Source: Eubacterium sp. 1001713B170207_170306_E7 | GTDB taxonomy: Bacteria > Bacillota > Clostridia > Eubacteriales > Eubacteriaceae | Reading direction: 5' to 3' | DNA length: 64,000 bases | Assembly (NCBI RefSeq): GCF_015547515.1 | Contig: NZ_JADMVE010000001.1 | Span: 930,406-994,405, forward strand | Part shown: in pieces, positions 18,785 to 27,326 of the stretch | Layout: every line of letters begins with the position of its first letter | Numbering within the stretch: the stretch's first letter is position 1 | The notes under the pieces: generated by a model | Databases searched by the model: none | Seen by the model: the letters and a program-made list of their open reading frames with translations, nothing else | What the model was told of the DNA's origin: nothing | Program-made: the position numbers and the translations under genes

Positions 18785-19847
18785 GGGGTTCCTCCTTTGG
18801 AATCGAAATAAAAATGTGGAAGCCGTGCTCTCTCTGAATGTTCAGATTGCCTTTTAAGGCCTCTACACGGTCTGCAATATTCTGCAGCCCGATCCCGCTG
18901 TGGCCTCCAGCCGCAGTGCTGCCGTTATCCTCGATGATAAGCTGGTACAGCGCCGGATGCTCACGCAGAGAAATCTTTACCTGGCTGGCATCCGAGTGGC
19001 GCATTACGTTTGAAAGCGCCTCCTTTACGATTGTAATAAAGGCGTAGCGCTGTTCCTTTGTGGGGTTTCCCTCAATTCCATAATCGAGCGCTACCTCGCA
19101 AAAATCAAAATCATCGATCAGGGAACAGATTTGTGTCTCACAGTCAATGGACTCATCATGCAGGTTATGTACTGAATCACGAATGCTGTCCATGGCCTGG
19201 GAAAGCGTATTCTTGATCTCAACCAGGTTTTCCTGAAGCGGCTCCCCGGGGTGAACTGCCATGAGTGCGCCGACCTGTAAAATCGAACGGGACAAGAGGT
19301 GTCCCACGTTGTCATGTATTTCACGGGCGATACGGTTACGCTCGTTTAAGATTGCCAGGTTAATCTCGTAATCTTGTTTTTCCATCAGGTCTTTATTTTT
19401 ACTCTCCAGCAGCATAGCATTTTCACGCGTTGTGTCACGAAGCGTACGGTACTCTCCGTTCAGCCGGTTGACCAGCTCCTCGTTTCTGCGCAGCAGGCCA
19501 GACAACCCAAAAAGAATAATCAGTATCAGCCCAATATTAAAGGGCAGACTTTTAAGATTAAATACAAGGGCCGTACCCGCCAGAAAAAACAACCCAATGC
19601 CGCTTTTGCTGAAAGCGTCATAGTATACAAGCGGATAGTAAAAGAAAAAATCAGTAAAATAAAAGGAAGCAATGGTAAATACGCCGATGGCCGCGATTTT
19701 AAAATAGCGGTTTGAAAAATAATAGTTCAGTGCCGAAACAGTCACCGCAGCCAGAAAAGCAATAACTGAAAAGATAGTAATCCTGCCAAGGGCAACCAGT
19801 GCGCAGGAACAAACCAGCAGTGTAACACGGTTAAACAGGCTGTTCAT
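18765..19847 (-). CDS. NarL-type (HisKA_3) sensor histidine kinase
   Basis: 360 residues: four to five membrane helices in the first 125 residues, a coiled-coil linker, a HisKA_3 phosphoacceptor (NERNRIAREIHDNVGHLLSRSI) and an HATPase domain with DNG and GIGLQNIADRVEALKG. AAAGGAGG precedes the ATG. Divergent from the ABC transporter genes at 20016. The short loops between helices suggest a membrane-state sensor with no large extracellular ligand domain. Confidence 0.9.
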   Translation of the reverse strand: MNSLFNRVTLLVCSCALVALGRITIFSVIAFLAAVTVSALNYYFSNRYFKIAAIGVFTIASFYFTDFFFYYPLVYYDAFSKSGIGLFFLAGTALVFNLKSLPFNIGLILIILFGLSGLLRRNEELVNRLNGEYRTLRDTTRENAMLLESKNKDLMEKQDYEINLAILNERNRIAREIHDNVGHLLSRSILQVGALMAVHPGEPLQENLVEIKNTLSQAMDSIRDSVHNLHDESIDCETQICSLIDDFDFCEVALDYGIEGNPTKEQRYAFITIVKEALSNVMRHSDASQVKISLREHPALYQLIIEDNGSTAAGGHSGIGLQNIADRVEALKGNLNIQREHGFHIFISIPKEEPHESNRH

Positions 19848-20015
19848 AAACTTCCTCCTTTATAAAATTCTTAATACTTTACTATACCACTCTTTTAGTT
19901 TTTACACAAACTTATTTTCTTAATTACATTTGTCATACAATTTATTGATGTAAGGCACTACCGGAACCCCCAGCGGCAGCGTAAAATAAAAGCATCACAT
20001 ACAGGAGGCACCATC

Positions 20016-20948
20016 ATGGTTATCAATGTTCAAAATTTAGTTAAACGTTACGGTGAGCTCGTCGCCGTCGATCATCTCAATCTTCAGGTGAGAGAGGGCG
20101 AAATTTTCGGTTTGCTCGGACCAAACGGATCTGGAAAGTCCACCACCATAAATTGCATTCTATCCCTGCTCAAATATGATAAAGGTACCATCGAGGTTTT
20201 TGGAAAGCCCATGACGCCAACCTCTTATGCCCTTAAGCGGGACATCGGGATTGTCATGCAGAATGTCGCAGTTTTTAATGAGCTGACTGTTTACGAAAAT
20301 ATTAACTATTTTTGTGGTCTCTACATTAAGGATAAGGAGGAACGCCGCCCTTTGGTTGAGGAGGCTATCCGTTTTGTCGGCCTTGAAGACTTTAAACGGT
20401 TTTCACCTAAAAAACTCAGTGGCGGCTTACTCAGGCGCTTGAATATTGCCTGCGGCATTGCACATAAGCCCAAGCTCATCATTCTTGACGAACCGACAGT
20501 CGCCGTGGACCCCCAGAGCCGAAACGCTATCCTGGAGGGAATTCAAAGACTCAACGCCGCCGGTGCGACCATTGTCTACACCTCTCACTATATGGAGGAG
20601 GTGGAACAAATCTGTACCCGCATTGCCATTATGGATAAAGGAAAAACACTGGCAATGGGCACAAAAGAAGAGCTGAAAGCCATGATCCGTTCAGCTGAAA
20701 CTGTACATGTTGAAATTTTCGACCTTTCGGATGTTCATCTCCGTGCCATTGAAGCGCAGGACTCTGTCTCAAAGATCAATTATCAAAATAATTTTCTGGA
20801 AATCCATTACTCTGGTGGAAAAAATAATCTGATGCAGCTTCTGAATTATCTGCAAAAGAACGGTATCAGCTTTGGCCGTGTCACCTCTGAGGAACCCACA
20901 CTCAACGACGTTTTCCTCGAAATCACAGGCAAAGAGCTGAGAGACTAG
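20016..20948 (+). CDS. ABC-2 transporter ATP-binding protein
   Basis: 310-residue ATPase: Walker A GPNGSGKST at about residue 36, a signature loop LSGGLLRRL and Walker B LIILDEPTVAVDPQSR. The C-terminal 80 residues are the usual extension of drug/lipid exporters of the CcmA/DrrA type. AGGAGG lies 7 nt before the ATG. First of three tandem genes divergent from the two-component system; it energises the two permeases that follow. Substrate unknown, often antimicrobial peptides or lipids in such clusters. Confidence 0.93.
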   Translation: MVINVQNLVKRYGELVAVDHLNLQVREGEIFGLLGPNGSGKSTTINCILSLLKYDKGTIEVFGKPMTPTSYALKRDIGIVMQNVAVFNELTVYENINYFCGLYIKDKEERRPLVEEAIRFVGLEDFKRFSPKKLSGGLLRRLNIACGIAHKPKLIILDEPTVAVDPQSRNAILEGIQRLNAAGATIVYTSHYMEEVEQICTRIAIMDKGKTLAMGTKEELKAMIRSAETVHVEIFDLSDVHLRAIEAQDSVSKINYQNNFLEIHYSGGKNNLMQLLNYLQKNGISFGRVTSEEPTLNDVFLEITGKELRD

Positions 20949-20958
20949 GAGGCCCTTC

Positions 20959-22104
20959 ATGTTTTCTTTTTTGTATACCAACCGCATAAAATGTCTTTTG
21001 CGGGACAAGGCCCTGGTCTTCTGGACCCTTCTTTTTCCAATGATACTGGCAACCTTGTTCCATTTTGGTTTCAGCAATATTTTTTCAGACCATAATTTCA
21101 AGGCGATCCCCGTTGCCGTGATCGACAACGCGGACTATCAGAACAGTGAGAGCTTCCAAGAAACCCTGGAAGCGATCTCCGAAGATGAGGACCCTGTTTT
21201 TAAAGTCTCGCTGACCACTGACACCGAAAAAGCCATGGAATGGCTCTCTGATGGTACGGTTTCCGGTATCATTGCCATGAGTGATGACAAACCTGACCTG
21301 ACCGTTACCGAATCCGGCATCAATCAAACCATCATTAAAAATGTGCTGGACCAGTATATCCGAATCTACCATACTGTTGCCGATGTCGCGCAGACAAATC
21401 CTCAGGCCTTCGCCCAAGGGTTTATGGATGAAATCAGCAGTACCAAAGACTTCACTGCTGCCGGCTCTCTGACTGATAAAAGTCTGAACACGCTGCTCAT
21501 CAGTTATTACGCACTTCTGGCAATGGCCTGCTTTTACGGCGCATTTCTGGGCCTTCAGGACATGGTTGACATCCAGGCCAATTTATCGGATAAGGCTGCC
21601 CGCATAGCAATGGCGCCGACACATAAGCTGAAACTGCTGGGCATCAACTTCTGCGCGACGCTGACCATTCATTTTATTGAAATGCTCATTCTCATCGCTT
21701 ATATGGTCTTTGCGCTGGGGGTTGAGCTGGGAAATCATATCCCTGAGATTCTGCTGATCAGCTTAGTCGGCTCAATCTGCGGCATTACCTTCGGCACCAT
21801 GGTTGGCGTTCTAGTAAAAGGCGGCGAAGGCCTCAAAACCGGTATTCTTGTGGCGGTTGCCATGCTTATGTCCTTTCTGTCAGGCATGATGTCCCCCGAC
21901 ATCAAGTACAGTATCCGTTTAAGCGCACCCTGGGCTGAGGTTATCAATCCGGTCGCTCAGATTACCGATGCTTTTTACAGCATCTATTATTACGACGGCG
22001 GTCCAAAATTTTACGCCTGTATCACTATTCTGTGCGTGTTTGCCCTGATCTTTTCCGCCATCACCTATTTTATTACCCGGAGGCAGCAATATGCAAGTCT
22101 TTAA
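20959..22104 (+). CDS. ABC-2 type transporter permease
   Basis: 381 residues with the ABC-2 exporter layout: one N-terminal helix, a long extracytoplasmic domain (about residues 45-170) and five to six C-terminal helices. AGGAGG precedes the ATG, 10 bp after the ATPase gene. The end overlaps the second permease by 14 bp. The two permeases probably form a heterodimer. Confidence 0.9.
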   Translation: MFSFLYTNRIKCLLRDKALVFWTLLFPMILATLFHFGFSNIFSDHNFKAIPVAVIDNADYQNSESFQETLEAISEDEDPVFKVSLTTDTEKAMEWLSDGTVSGIIAMSDDKPDLTVTESGINQTIIKNVLDQYIRIYHTVADVAQTNPQAFAQGFMDEISSTKDFTAAGSLTDKSLNTLLISYYALLAMACFYGAFLGLQDMVDIQANLSDKAARIAMAPTHKLKLLGINFCATLTIHFIEMLILIAYMVFALGVELGNHIPEILLISLVGSICGITFGTMVGVLVKGGEGLKTGILVAVAMLMSFLSGMMSPDIKYSIRLSAPWAEVINPVAQITDAFYSIYYYDGGPKFYACITILCVFALIFSAITYFITRRQQYASL

Positions 22105-23260
22105 AACATACTTTAAAATCATTAAAAGCAACCTGATGCAAATGATGATCTACATCGTTATTTTTATCGGCCTGGCTGTCTTATTCTCAATGATGACACA
22201 GACGAACGACAGCACAAGCTTCACACCCAGAAAACCAGTGATTGCCGTTGTCAATCACGATGAAGACAGCGACCTGGTCCGCGGTTTTACCGATTATCTT
22301 AACCAAAATGCCGATATTGTCCCATTGAAGGATGATCCGTCAACGCTCAAGGACGCTCTTTTTTTCAGAGAGGTCGTCTATATCGCAACCATTCCCGAAG
22401 GCTTTACCCAAGGCTTTATGGCGGGCAATAATCCGGAAATTATCGAAAACACTGTCCCGGACAGCGATTTTCAGTATCAAATGGGCCAGCTGGTCAATCA
22501 GTATTTTAATACTGCTCAGCTCTACCTAAAAGGGATTCCAGATATCAGCCAGGCTGAGCTCTCGAAAAAGACAGCCGCCAGCATGGATGACCAAACAACA
22601 GTTACTCTGGATCAGGTTTCTATCGAAGAAGGTGTTCCGAGCTATTCTTACTACTTTAATTATCTGACCTATGCCCTGCTGGCCGTTTTAATTCTTGGTA
22701 TTTCCTCTATTATGATGGTTTTTAATAATCAGGATATCAAACGCCGGAACAGCTGTGCGCCCATGCGCCTTAAAAGTTTCAACGCGCAGCTGGCCATTGC
22801 CAGCACTGTATTCAGTGTTATCGTCTGGGTATGTATGCTGGTGGTCGCCTTTGCGCTTTACGACATCACCCCTGAAAATCTGCCCCTGGTTCTGCTTTGC
22901 AGTGTTAATGCTCTCCTCATGACCTTTACGGCTCTCGGCATTGCTTTTCTGACAGGGCAGTTCATCAAAAACTACAATATTCAGAGCGCAGTGGCCAACG
23001 TCGTCTCATTGGGACTCTGCTTTCTGAGCGGGGTTTTTGTCCCACAATACCTTTTAGGCGACTCGGTTAAAGCCATTGCCAGCTTTACCCCGACCTACTG
23101 GTATATTAAAGCGAATGATACCATTATCGGCCTGAAGAGCTTCAGTATGGAGTCTCTTTCTCCTGTTCTCGCCGATATGATGATCCTGGTAGGCTTTATC
23201 GTTGCAATTTTTGCCGTAGGCCTGATGGTCAGCCGATACCGACAGCTCAGCAGAAATTAA
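22091..23260 (+). CDS. ABC-2 type transporter permease
   Basis: 389 residues, same organisation as the preceding permease: helix 1 at residues 15-35, an extracytoplasmic domain to about 190, then six helices. GGAGG is 8 nt before the ATG inside the end of the upstream gene. A bidirectional terminator follows the stop. Confidence 0.9.
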   Translation: MQVFKTYFKIIKSNLMQMMIYIVIFIGLAVLFSMMTQTNDSTSFTPRKPVIAVVNHDEDSDLVRGFTDYLNQNADIVPLKDDPSTLKDALFFREVVYIATIPEGFTQGFMAGNNPEIIENTVPDSDFQYQMGQLVNQYFNTAQLYLKGIPDISQAELSKKTAASMDDQTTVTLDQVSIEEGVPSYSYYFNYLTYALLAVLILGISSIMMVFNNQDIKRRNSCAPMRLKSFNAQLAIASTVFSVIVWVCMLVVAFALYDITPENLPLVLLCSVNALLMTFTALGIAFLTGQFIKNYNIQSAVANVVSLGLCFLSGVFVPQYLLGDSVKAIASFTPTYWYIKANDTIIGLKSFSMESLSPVLADMMILVGFIVAIFAVGLMVSRYRQLSRN

Positions 23261-23265
23261 AAAAA

Positions 23266-23289
23266 GGCGCCGGCTTTTGCTCCGGCGCC
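23266..23289. terminator. Bidirectional terminator
   Basis: Stem GGCGCCGG / CCGGCGCC with an 8-nt loop; A-rich and T-rich flanks give a T run on both strands. Shared by the ABC operon and the FmdE-like gene. Confidence 0.85.
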
Positions 23290-23299
23290 TCTTTCTATT

Positions 23300-23827
23300 T
23301 TACCAGCCTCTGTTATAGGGCTTAAAACAGTCCTCACAGACAATTTTTCCTTCCTGTAAATGCATCTTATGTTCTGGCGCGCCTTCACCGCAGAGTTCAC
23401 AAAAAACCGTAGTGAAAATCCGGGCCTTTTCGGGAAGCTCAAATTTAGGCATCGAATAATCAAACAGCTCATCAAGCGGGGCATTTAAAAGATATTCCTG
23501 ATATTCGGACTTACTCATCGTCCCTTTTTTCCGGGATTTTAGATAAATACGAACCTTCTCTCCGGTGGCACGGTTAAAAAACGAAAAGGCCTGCTTTCCA
23601 GTATCTCTGTACAAAAGATTTCCCTTTCCAAAGGTACAGCCCAGCAGCGCCTGCACCGCATCCACACTGCAGGAGTCATTTTCCGCAACGCATACGATTT
23701 CTTCATCCTCTGACGAGCCAATGTGCAGCATTTCTTTTGCCGCGTCCGTGACGCGCACGCCAATGGCCAGCCCTGGGCACTCATGCCCATGGAATTCAAC
23801 CGCCTTTATCCATAATGCATCATTCAT
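23300..23827 (-). CDS. FmdE family protein with C-terminal zinc ribbon
   Basis: 175 residues. The N-terminal domain has the FmdE signature FHGHECPGLAIGVR and ENDSCSVDAVQALLGCTFGKGNL, cysteines and histidines that bind metal in this family. A C-terminal zinc ribbon follows (CELCGEG ... CEDCF). FmdE was named from formylmethanofuran dehydrogenase operons, but stand-alone forms occur in many anaerobes and have no proven reaction. I start it at the ATG at 23827, after AAGGATGTGATC; the longer frame has no site. Downstream of larB-larC-aldo/keto reductase, 113 bp away, perhaps separately transcribed. Confidence 0.85.
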   Translation of the reverse strand: MNDALWIKAVEFHGHECPGLAIGVRVTDAAKEMLHIGSSEDEEIVCVAENDSCSVDAVQALLGCTFGKGNLLYRDTGKQAFSFFNRATGEKVRIYLKSRKKGTMSKSEYQEYLLNAPLDELFDYSMPKFELPEKARIFTTVFCELCGEGAPEHKMHLQEGKIVCEDCFKPYNRGW

Positions 23828-23940
23828 AGTGATCACATCCTTTTTTGTAATGATTATACTATATTTTTCGGAAAAGTCTATTAAAAACTGCAAAGCCTTT
23901 ATTTTTAATGTATTTGAATAAAATAGATATCCACTCCTGC

Positions 23941-25035
23941 CTATTCCCCAAAATAGTTCTGGATCGCTTTCATGCGCGCTACCTGGTCCACCTTAAAAGG
24001 ACAACGGTTATTACAGTGCCCACAGGCGATACAATCGGATGCCTTTTTTTCTAAATTAAAGTAATGGCTTTCTGCTAAGCTGTCACCTGCCCGGGACAGA
24101 TCGTAATATTTATTGATCAAGGCTACGTCCAGCCCTTCGTGGCAGGGCTGACAATGATTGCAGTACACACAGACGCCCTCGGCATCCTGTGGCGCAAAGC
24201 TGCCGAGGATTGAATAGTCCTTTTCTTCCGGAGTGGCCTTCAAAAAACCAAGAATACGCCGCATATCGCTGCTGTTTCGTACCCCGGGAAGCACGGTCAG
24301 AACGCCCGGTGTATCCAGCGCATACTGAATACACTGGTATTCTGATAAAGCCCGCTTGAAGGGCGACAGCGAAGCGTCCAGCAGGCGGCCGCCTGAAAAA
24401 GCCTTCATCACTGATATACCAACCCCCTCCGCTTCACAGCGCTGGTACAGGGCAATACGTTCATCCACACTTCCAATGGCATAGGCGCCGTGACGATAGT
24501 CATAACCAGGGTTAATGCTGAACATAAGCATATCAATGAGCCTGGAATCAAGCATTTTGTGGGCGATTTCCGGCGTGTGTGAGGACAACCCGATATGACG
24601 GACCACTCCAGCCTTTTTTAGCGCCTGAATCTGTTCAAGAACCCCGCCGGTAATGATACGCTCCAAATCCGCAGCTTCATCAATGCAGTGAATAAAGCCA
24701 AAGTCTATATAATCGGTTTTCAGGGCTTTGAGCTGCCATTCTACCGAGCGTTTGATGGCATCCGGGTCCAGCGTCCACCCGTATTTTCCGGTTTGATAAT
24801 CTGCTCCAAAATGAATCTGTAAGTAAACTTGCTCCCGCACGCCTTCCATAACGCGCCCAAAAGCAGCAAAAGGTTCGGCATCCGCCGAGGCCATATCAAA
24901 AAAGTTGACGCCGTTTTCCAAGGCCAGAGCTGCGGTCGACGCAGCTTCCTTATCCCCTGCCTGGCCGATGCTGCTTGTTCCGATACCTATAATACTGATT
25001 TTCTCTGTGCCTCTCGGCAATTTACGATACTCCAT
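23941..25035 (-). CDS. Aldo/keto reductase with C-terminal 4Fe-4S domain
   Basis: 364 residues: a TIM-barrel aldo/keto reductase (Asp in NFFDMASAD, Lys region in QLKALKTDYIDFGFIHCID) followed by a ferredoxin-like tail with CVYCNHCQPC and CIACGHCNNRCP. This type couples NAD(P)H-type chemistry with iron-sulfur clusters in anaerobes. The family Tyr/His of the tetrad is not obvious (HIGLSSHTPE is kept). AGAGGAGG lies 5 nt before the ATG, 26 bp after larC; cotranscription is likely. Confidence 0.88.
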   Translation of the reverse strand: MEYRKLPRGTEKISIIGIGTSSIGQAGDKEAASTAALALENGVNFFDMASADAEPFAAFGRVMEGVREQVYLQIHFGADYQTGKYGWTLDPDAIKRSVEWQLKALKTDYIDFGFIHCIDEAADLERIITGGVLEQIQALKKAGVVRHIGLSSHTPEIAHKMLDSRLIDMLMFSINPGYDYRHGAYAIGSVDERIALYQRCEAEGVGISVMKAFSGGRLLDASLSPFKRALSEYQCIQYALDTPGVLTVLPGVRNSSDMRRILGFLKATPEEKDYSILGSFAPQDAEGVCVYCNHCQPCHEGLDVALINKYYDLSRAGDSLAESHYFNLEKKASDCIACGHCNNRCPFKVDQVARMKAIQNYFGE

Positions 25036-25061
25036 TCTTTCCTCCTCTAAATGTCAGTAGC

Positions 25062-25925
25062 CTAACCAATAGGACCGCTAAACACATATGTTTCGTTTAT
25101 TTCTTCAATGAGCATGGCACGGAGCAGACTTGGCGTTTTGTAGCTACGCTTTCCACTGCCTATCCCTGTTTTCAAAATTCTAAAGCGCTTTGGAAGTCTC
25201 TCGTTTGTCTTTATGGCGGCAGCGATGGCAGCTCCCGTAGGTGTAATAAGCTCGCCTTCACGCTGTTCTGTGATATGAAGTGGCAAACCGTACATTTCTG
25301 CTATACATGTGACTGCCGGAACCGGAACAGGCAGTACCCCATGCTGACAACGAATACTGCCCCTGCCTTCGTACACCACTGGAATGACCACCTCATCGAT
25401 CCCCAAATCCTCCATGCAGACAGAGGCTGCTACAATGTCTGCAATGGAGTCCAGCGCTCCAACTTCGTGAAAATGAACCGCCTCCAGTGTGGTCCCATGT
25501 GCCTCCGCCTCAGCCTCTCCGAGAATAGTGAAAATCCTCAGAGCTGTCGCCGCTGCCTTTTCAGACATCTCTGTCTGCGCAAGAATAGCTCGAATTTCCT
25601 TCATTCCCCGGTGGCTGTGATCATGATGAAAATGCGCGCCATGGGCTTCCTCTGATTGGTGCTGGTCTTGTTCCTTGTTATCCTCACCATAGAGGTAATC
25701 CATGTCGTGGTCGTGATTTTCGTGTTGTTTGTCTAAAATCACCTCGAAATCGCAAATGTCCAGTCCTGCCTTTCTGACCTGGTCAATCTTAATTTGAAAG
25801 CCCTCTGCGGGGATTGTATCCAGTACGCTTAAAAGCCGCTCTCTGTCTGCCCCAAGGTCTAACAGCGCGGCTGTAAACATATCGCCGCTGATTCCTGAAT
25901 AACATTCCAAATAAAGTGTTCGCAT
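25062..25925 (-). CDS. larC: Nickel pincer cofactor biosynthesis protein LarC, N-terminal part only (LarC1)
   Basis: 287 residues matching the LarC N-terminal domain (ECYSGISGDMFTAALLDLGA, HFHEVGALDSIADIVAA), with a histidine-rich insertion at about residues 68-110 (HENHDHDMDY, HFHHDHSH) that fits nickel binding. LarC inserts nickel into the pyridinium-dithiocarboxylate cofactor used by lactate racemase. It stops just where the CTP-binding LarC2 domain would begin, and only 26 bp separate it from the next gene, so LarC2 is not encoded here in any frame. It starts 1 bp after larB. LarA and LarE are not in the window. Confidence 0.88.
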   Translation of the reverse strand: MRTLYLECYSGISGDMFTAALLDLGADRERLLSVLDTIPAEGFQIKIDQVRKAGLDICDFEVILDKQHENHDHDMDYLYGEDNKEQDQHQSEEAHGAHFHHDHSHRGMKEIRAILAQTEMSEKAAATALRIFTILGEAEAEAHGTTLEAVHFHEVGALDSIADIVAASVCMEDLGIDEVVIPVVYEGRGSIRCQHGVLPVPVPAVTCIAEMYGLPLHITEQREGELITPTGAAIAAAIKTNERLPKRFRILKTGIGSGKRSYKTPSLLRAMLIEEINETYVFSGPIG

Positions 25926-25926
25926 T

Positions 25927-26670
25927 TTACTTTACTCCCATCCGATTAATCTGTGTGGCAATATACCCGGCACCGTAACCATTGTCGATATTAACCACGG
26001 AAATGCCGTTGGCGCAGGAATTGATCATGGTCAAAAGGGCAGATAATCCATTCATGCTGGCGCCATAGCCTACAGAGGTTGGCACTGCAATCACCGGCTT
26101 ATCCACTAAACCACCGAGGACGCTGGCCAGAGCTCCCTCCATGCCTGCAACCGTCACAATACAGTTTGCAGCCTGAATCCGTTCCAGCTTCGACAGCAAA
26201 CGATGAATGCCGCTGACGCCAATGTCATAGATTCGATCCACTGTGCTGCCAAAGTATTCCGCGGTCTGTGCCGCTTCCTCAGCCACTGGAATGTCCGCGG
26301 TTCCCGCACTGCATATCGCAATTTTTCCAATACGTTTTTTATCTGCTTTTTCAATTTTTAAGATATGGGAGATCGGGTCATATTGAACCTCGGGCAGTTC
26401 GCTCCTGAGCATCTCATACTGTTCCTCCGAAGCACGTGTTCCCAGAACCTCGCCCTCCTGTTCAAACAGTTTCTTAAAAATATTTAACAAATGCTTATTC
26501 GCCTTTCCGCTGCAGTAAATCACCTCCGGAAAGCCGGTCCGTATGCCACGGTGCATATCCAATTCTGCATATCCAAGATCCTCGACGGGAGCTTTGCGGA
26601 AAATTCTCTCTGCCTCCTCAATGGAAACACTTCCTTCTTTTACCTGCTTAAGTACTTCTCTGGTATCCAT
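25927..26670 (-). CDS. larB: Nickel pincer cofactor biosynthesis protein LarB
   Basis: 247 residues from the ATG at 26670, preceded by GGAAGGTCAGG; an upstream in-frame ATG lacks a site. LarB carboxylates and hydrolyses nicotinic acid adenine dinucleotide in cofactor synthesis. The C-terminal PurE-like domain is clear: ICSAGTADIPVAEEAAQTAEYFG, then VTVAGMEGALASVLGGLVDKPVIAVPTSVGYG and NIDNGYGAG. First gene of larB-larC-aldo/keto reductase. Confidence 0.92.
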   Translation of the reverse strand: MDTREVLKQVKEGSVSIEEAERIFRKAPVEDLGYAELDMHRGIRTGFPEVIYCSGKANKHLLNIFKKLFEQEGEVLGTRASEEQYEMLRSELPEVQYDPISHILKIEKADKKRIGKIAICSAGTADIPVAEEAAQTAEYFGSTVDRIYDIGVSGIHRLLSKLERIQAANCIVTVAGMEGALASVLGGLVDKPVIAVPTSVGYGASMNGLSALLTMINSCANGISVVNIDNGYGAGYIATQINRMGVK

Positions 26671-26840
26671 TTTTACCTGACCTTCCTCTTGACTTTTATG
26701 CTTCAATTATCGGTAAATCAAACGATTTTAACCTTGAACATCCATATTTTAACGCGGGAACAGGTTTATGTCTAATGCTTATATTGGATAAAACAAAATG
26801 CCTGCCAGGCATTATTAAGCACAGCCCTTTTCCCCAGCGC

Positions 26841-26874
26841 AATTAAAAAACCGCATTCTGTCCAAGAATGCGGT
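26841..26874 (-). terminator. Terminator of the suf operon
   Basis: Stem ACCGCATTC / GAATGCGGT, 7-nt loop, followed by a T6 run on the minus strand, 20 bp after the sufU stop. Confidence 0.85.
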
Positions 26875-26894
26875 CAGTTTCTTTTCAAATGTTT

Positions 26895-27326
26895 TTAGTT
26901 CTGCTCCTGTTTCAGCATGGCCTCCATGGTACGCCAGGCCAGAACTGCGCATTTAACACGCGCAGGCATATGCGAAATATCTTCCAGCACAGAGGCTTCC
27001 TCAAGCTGCTCCAGTTCATCCGCTGTTATGCCTTCCTTAATCATGCGGAGAAAGAGATCTGCCAGCCTTAAGGCTTCGTCTTTAGTCTTTCCAATGACAA
27101 GATCGAGCATCATATCTGCGGAGGCCTGAGAGATCGCGCAGCCGTCACCCTGAAAGGCGCCCTCGGTTATCCGGCCATCTTTAATGCAGAGCTGAATCCA
27201 GAGATCGTCTCCGCAGCTGGGATTGATCCCTTCCATTACAAGATCGGCGTTTTCAAGTGCGCTCCGGTGGAAAGGGTGCAGATTATGCTCTGTCAGCACC
27301 TCATTATAAAAAGTTTTATTCGCCAT
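26895..27326 (-). CDS. sufU: Fe-S cluster assembly sulfur-transfer protein SufU
   Basis: 143 residues, the usual SufU length. Zinc/sulfur-acceptor cysteines are at CGDD (PSCGDDLW), CAIS (GDGCAISQASADMM) and CAVLAW (RVKCAVLAWRTME). SufU takes persulfide from SufS and passes it to the SufBCD scaffold. AAGGAGG precedes the ATG, which overlaps the sufS end by 11 bp. Last gene of the operon. Confidence 0.93.
   Translation of the reverse strand: MANKTFYNEVLTEHNLHPFHRSALENADLVMEGINPSCGDDLWIQLCIKDGRITEGAFQGDGCAISQASADMMLDLVIGKTKDEALRLADLFLRMIKEGITADELEQLEEASVLEDISHMPARVKCAVLAWRTMEAMLKQEQN

Noticed and set aside
25036-25061. Programmed frameshift joining LarC1 to LarC2
   Set aside because: Only 26 bp separate larC from the next gene; the downstream frames code for the aldo/keto reductase, so no LarC2 can be reached.
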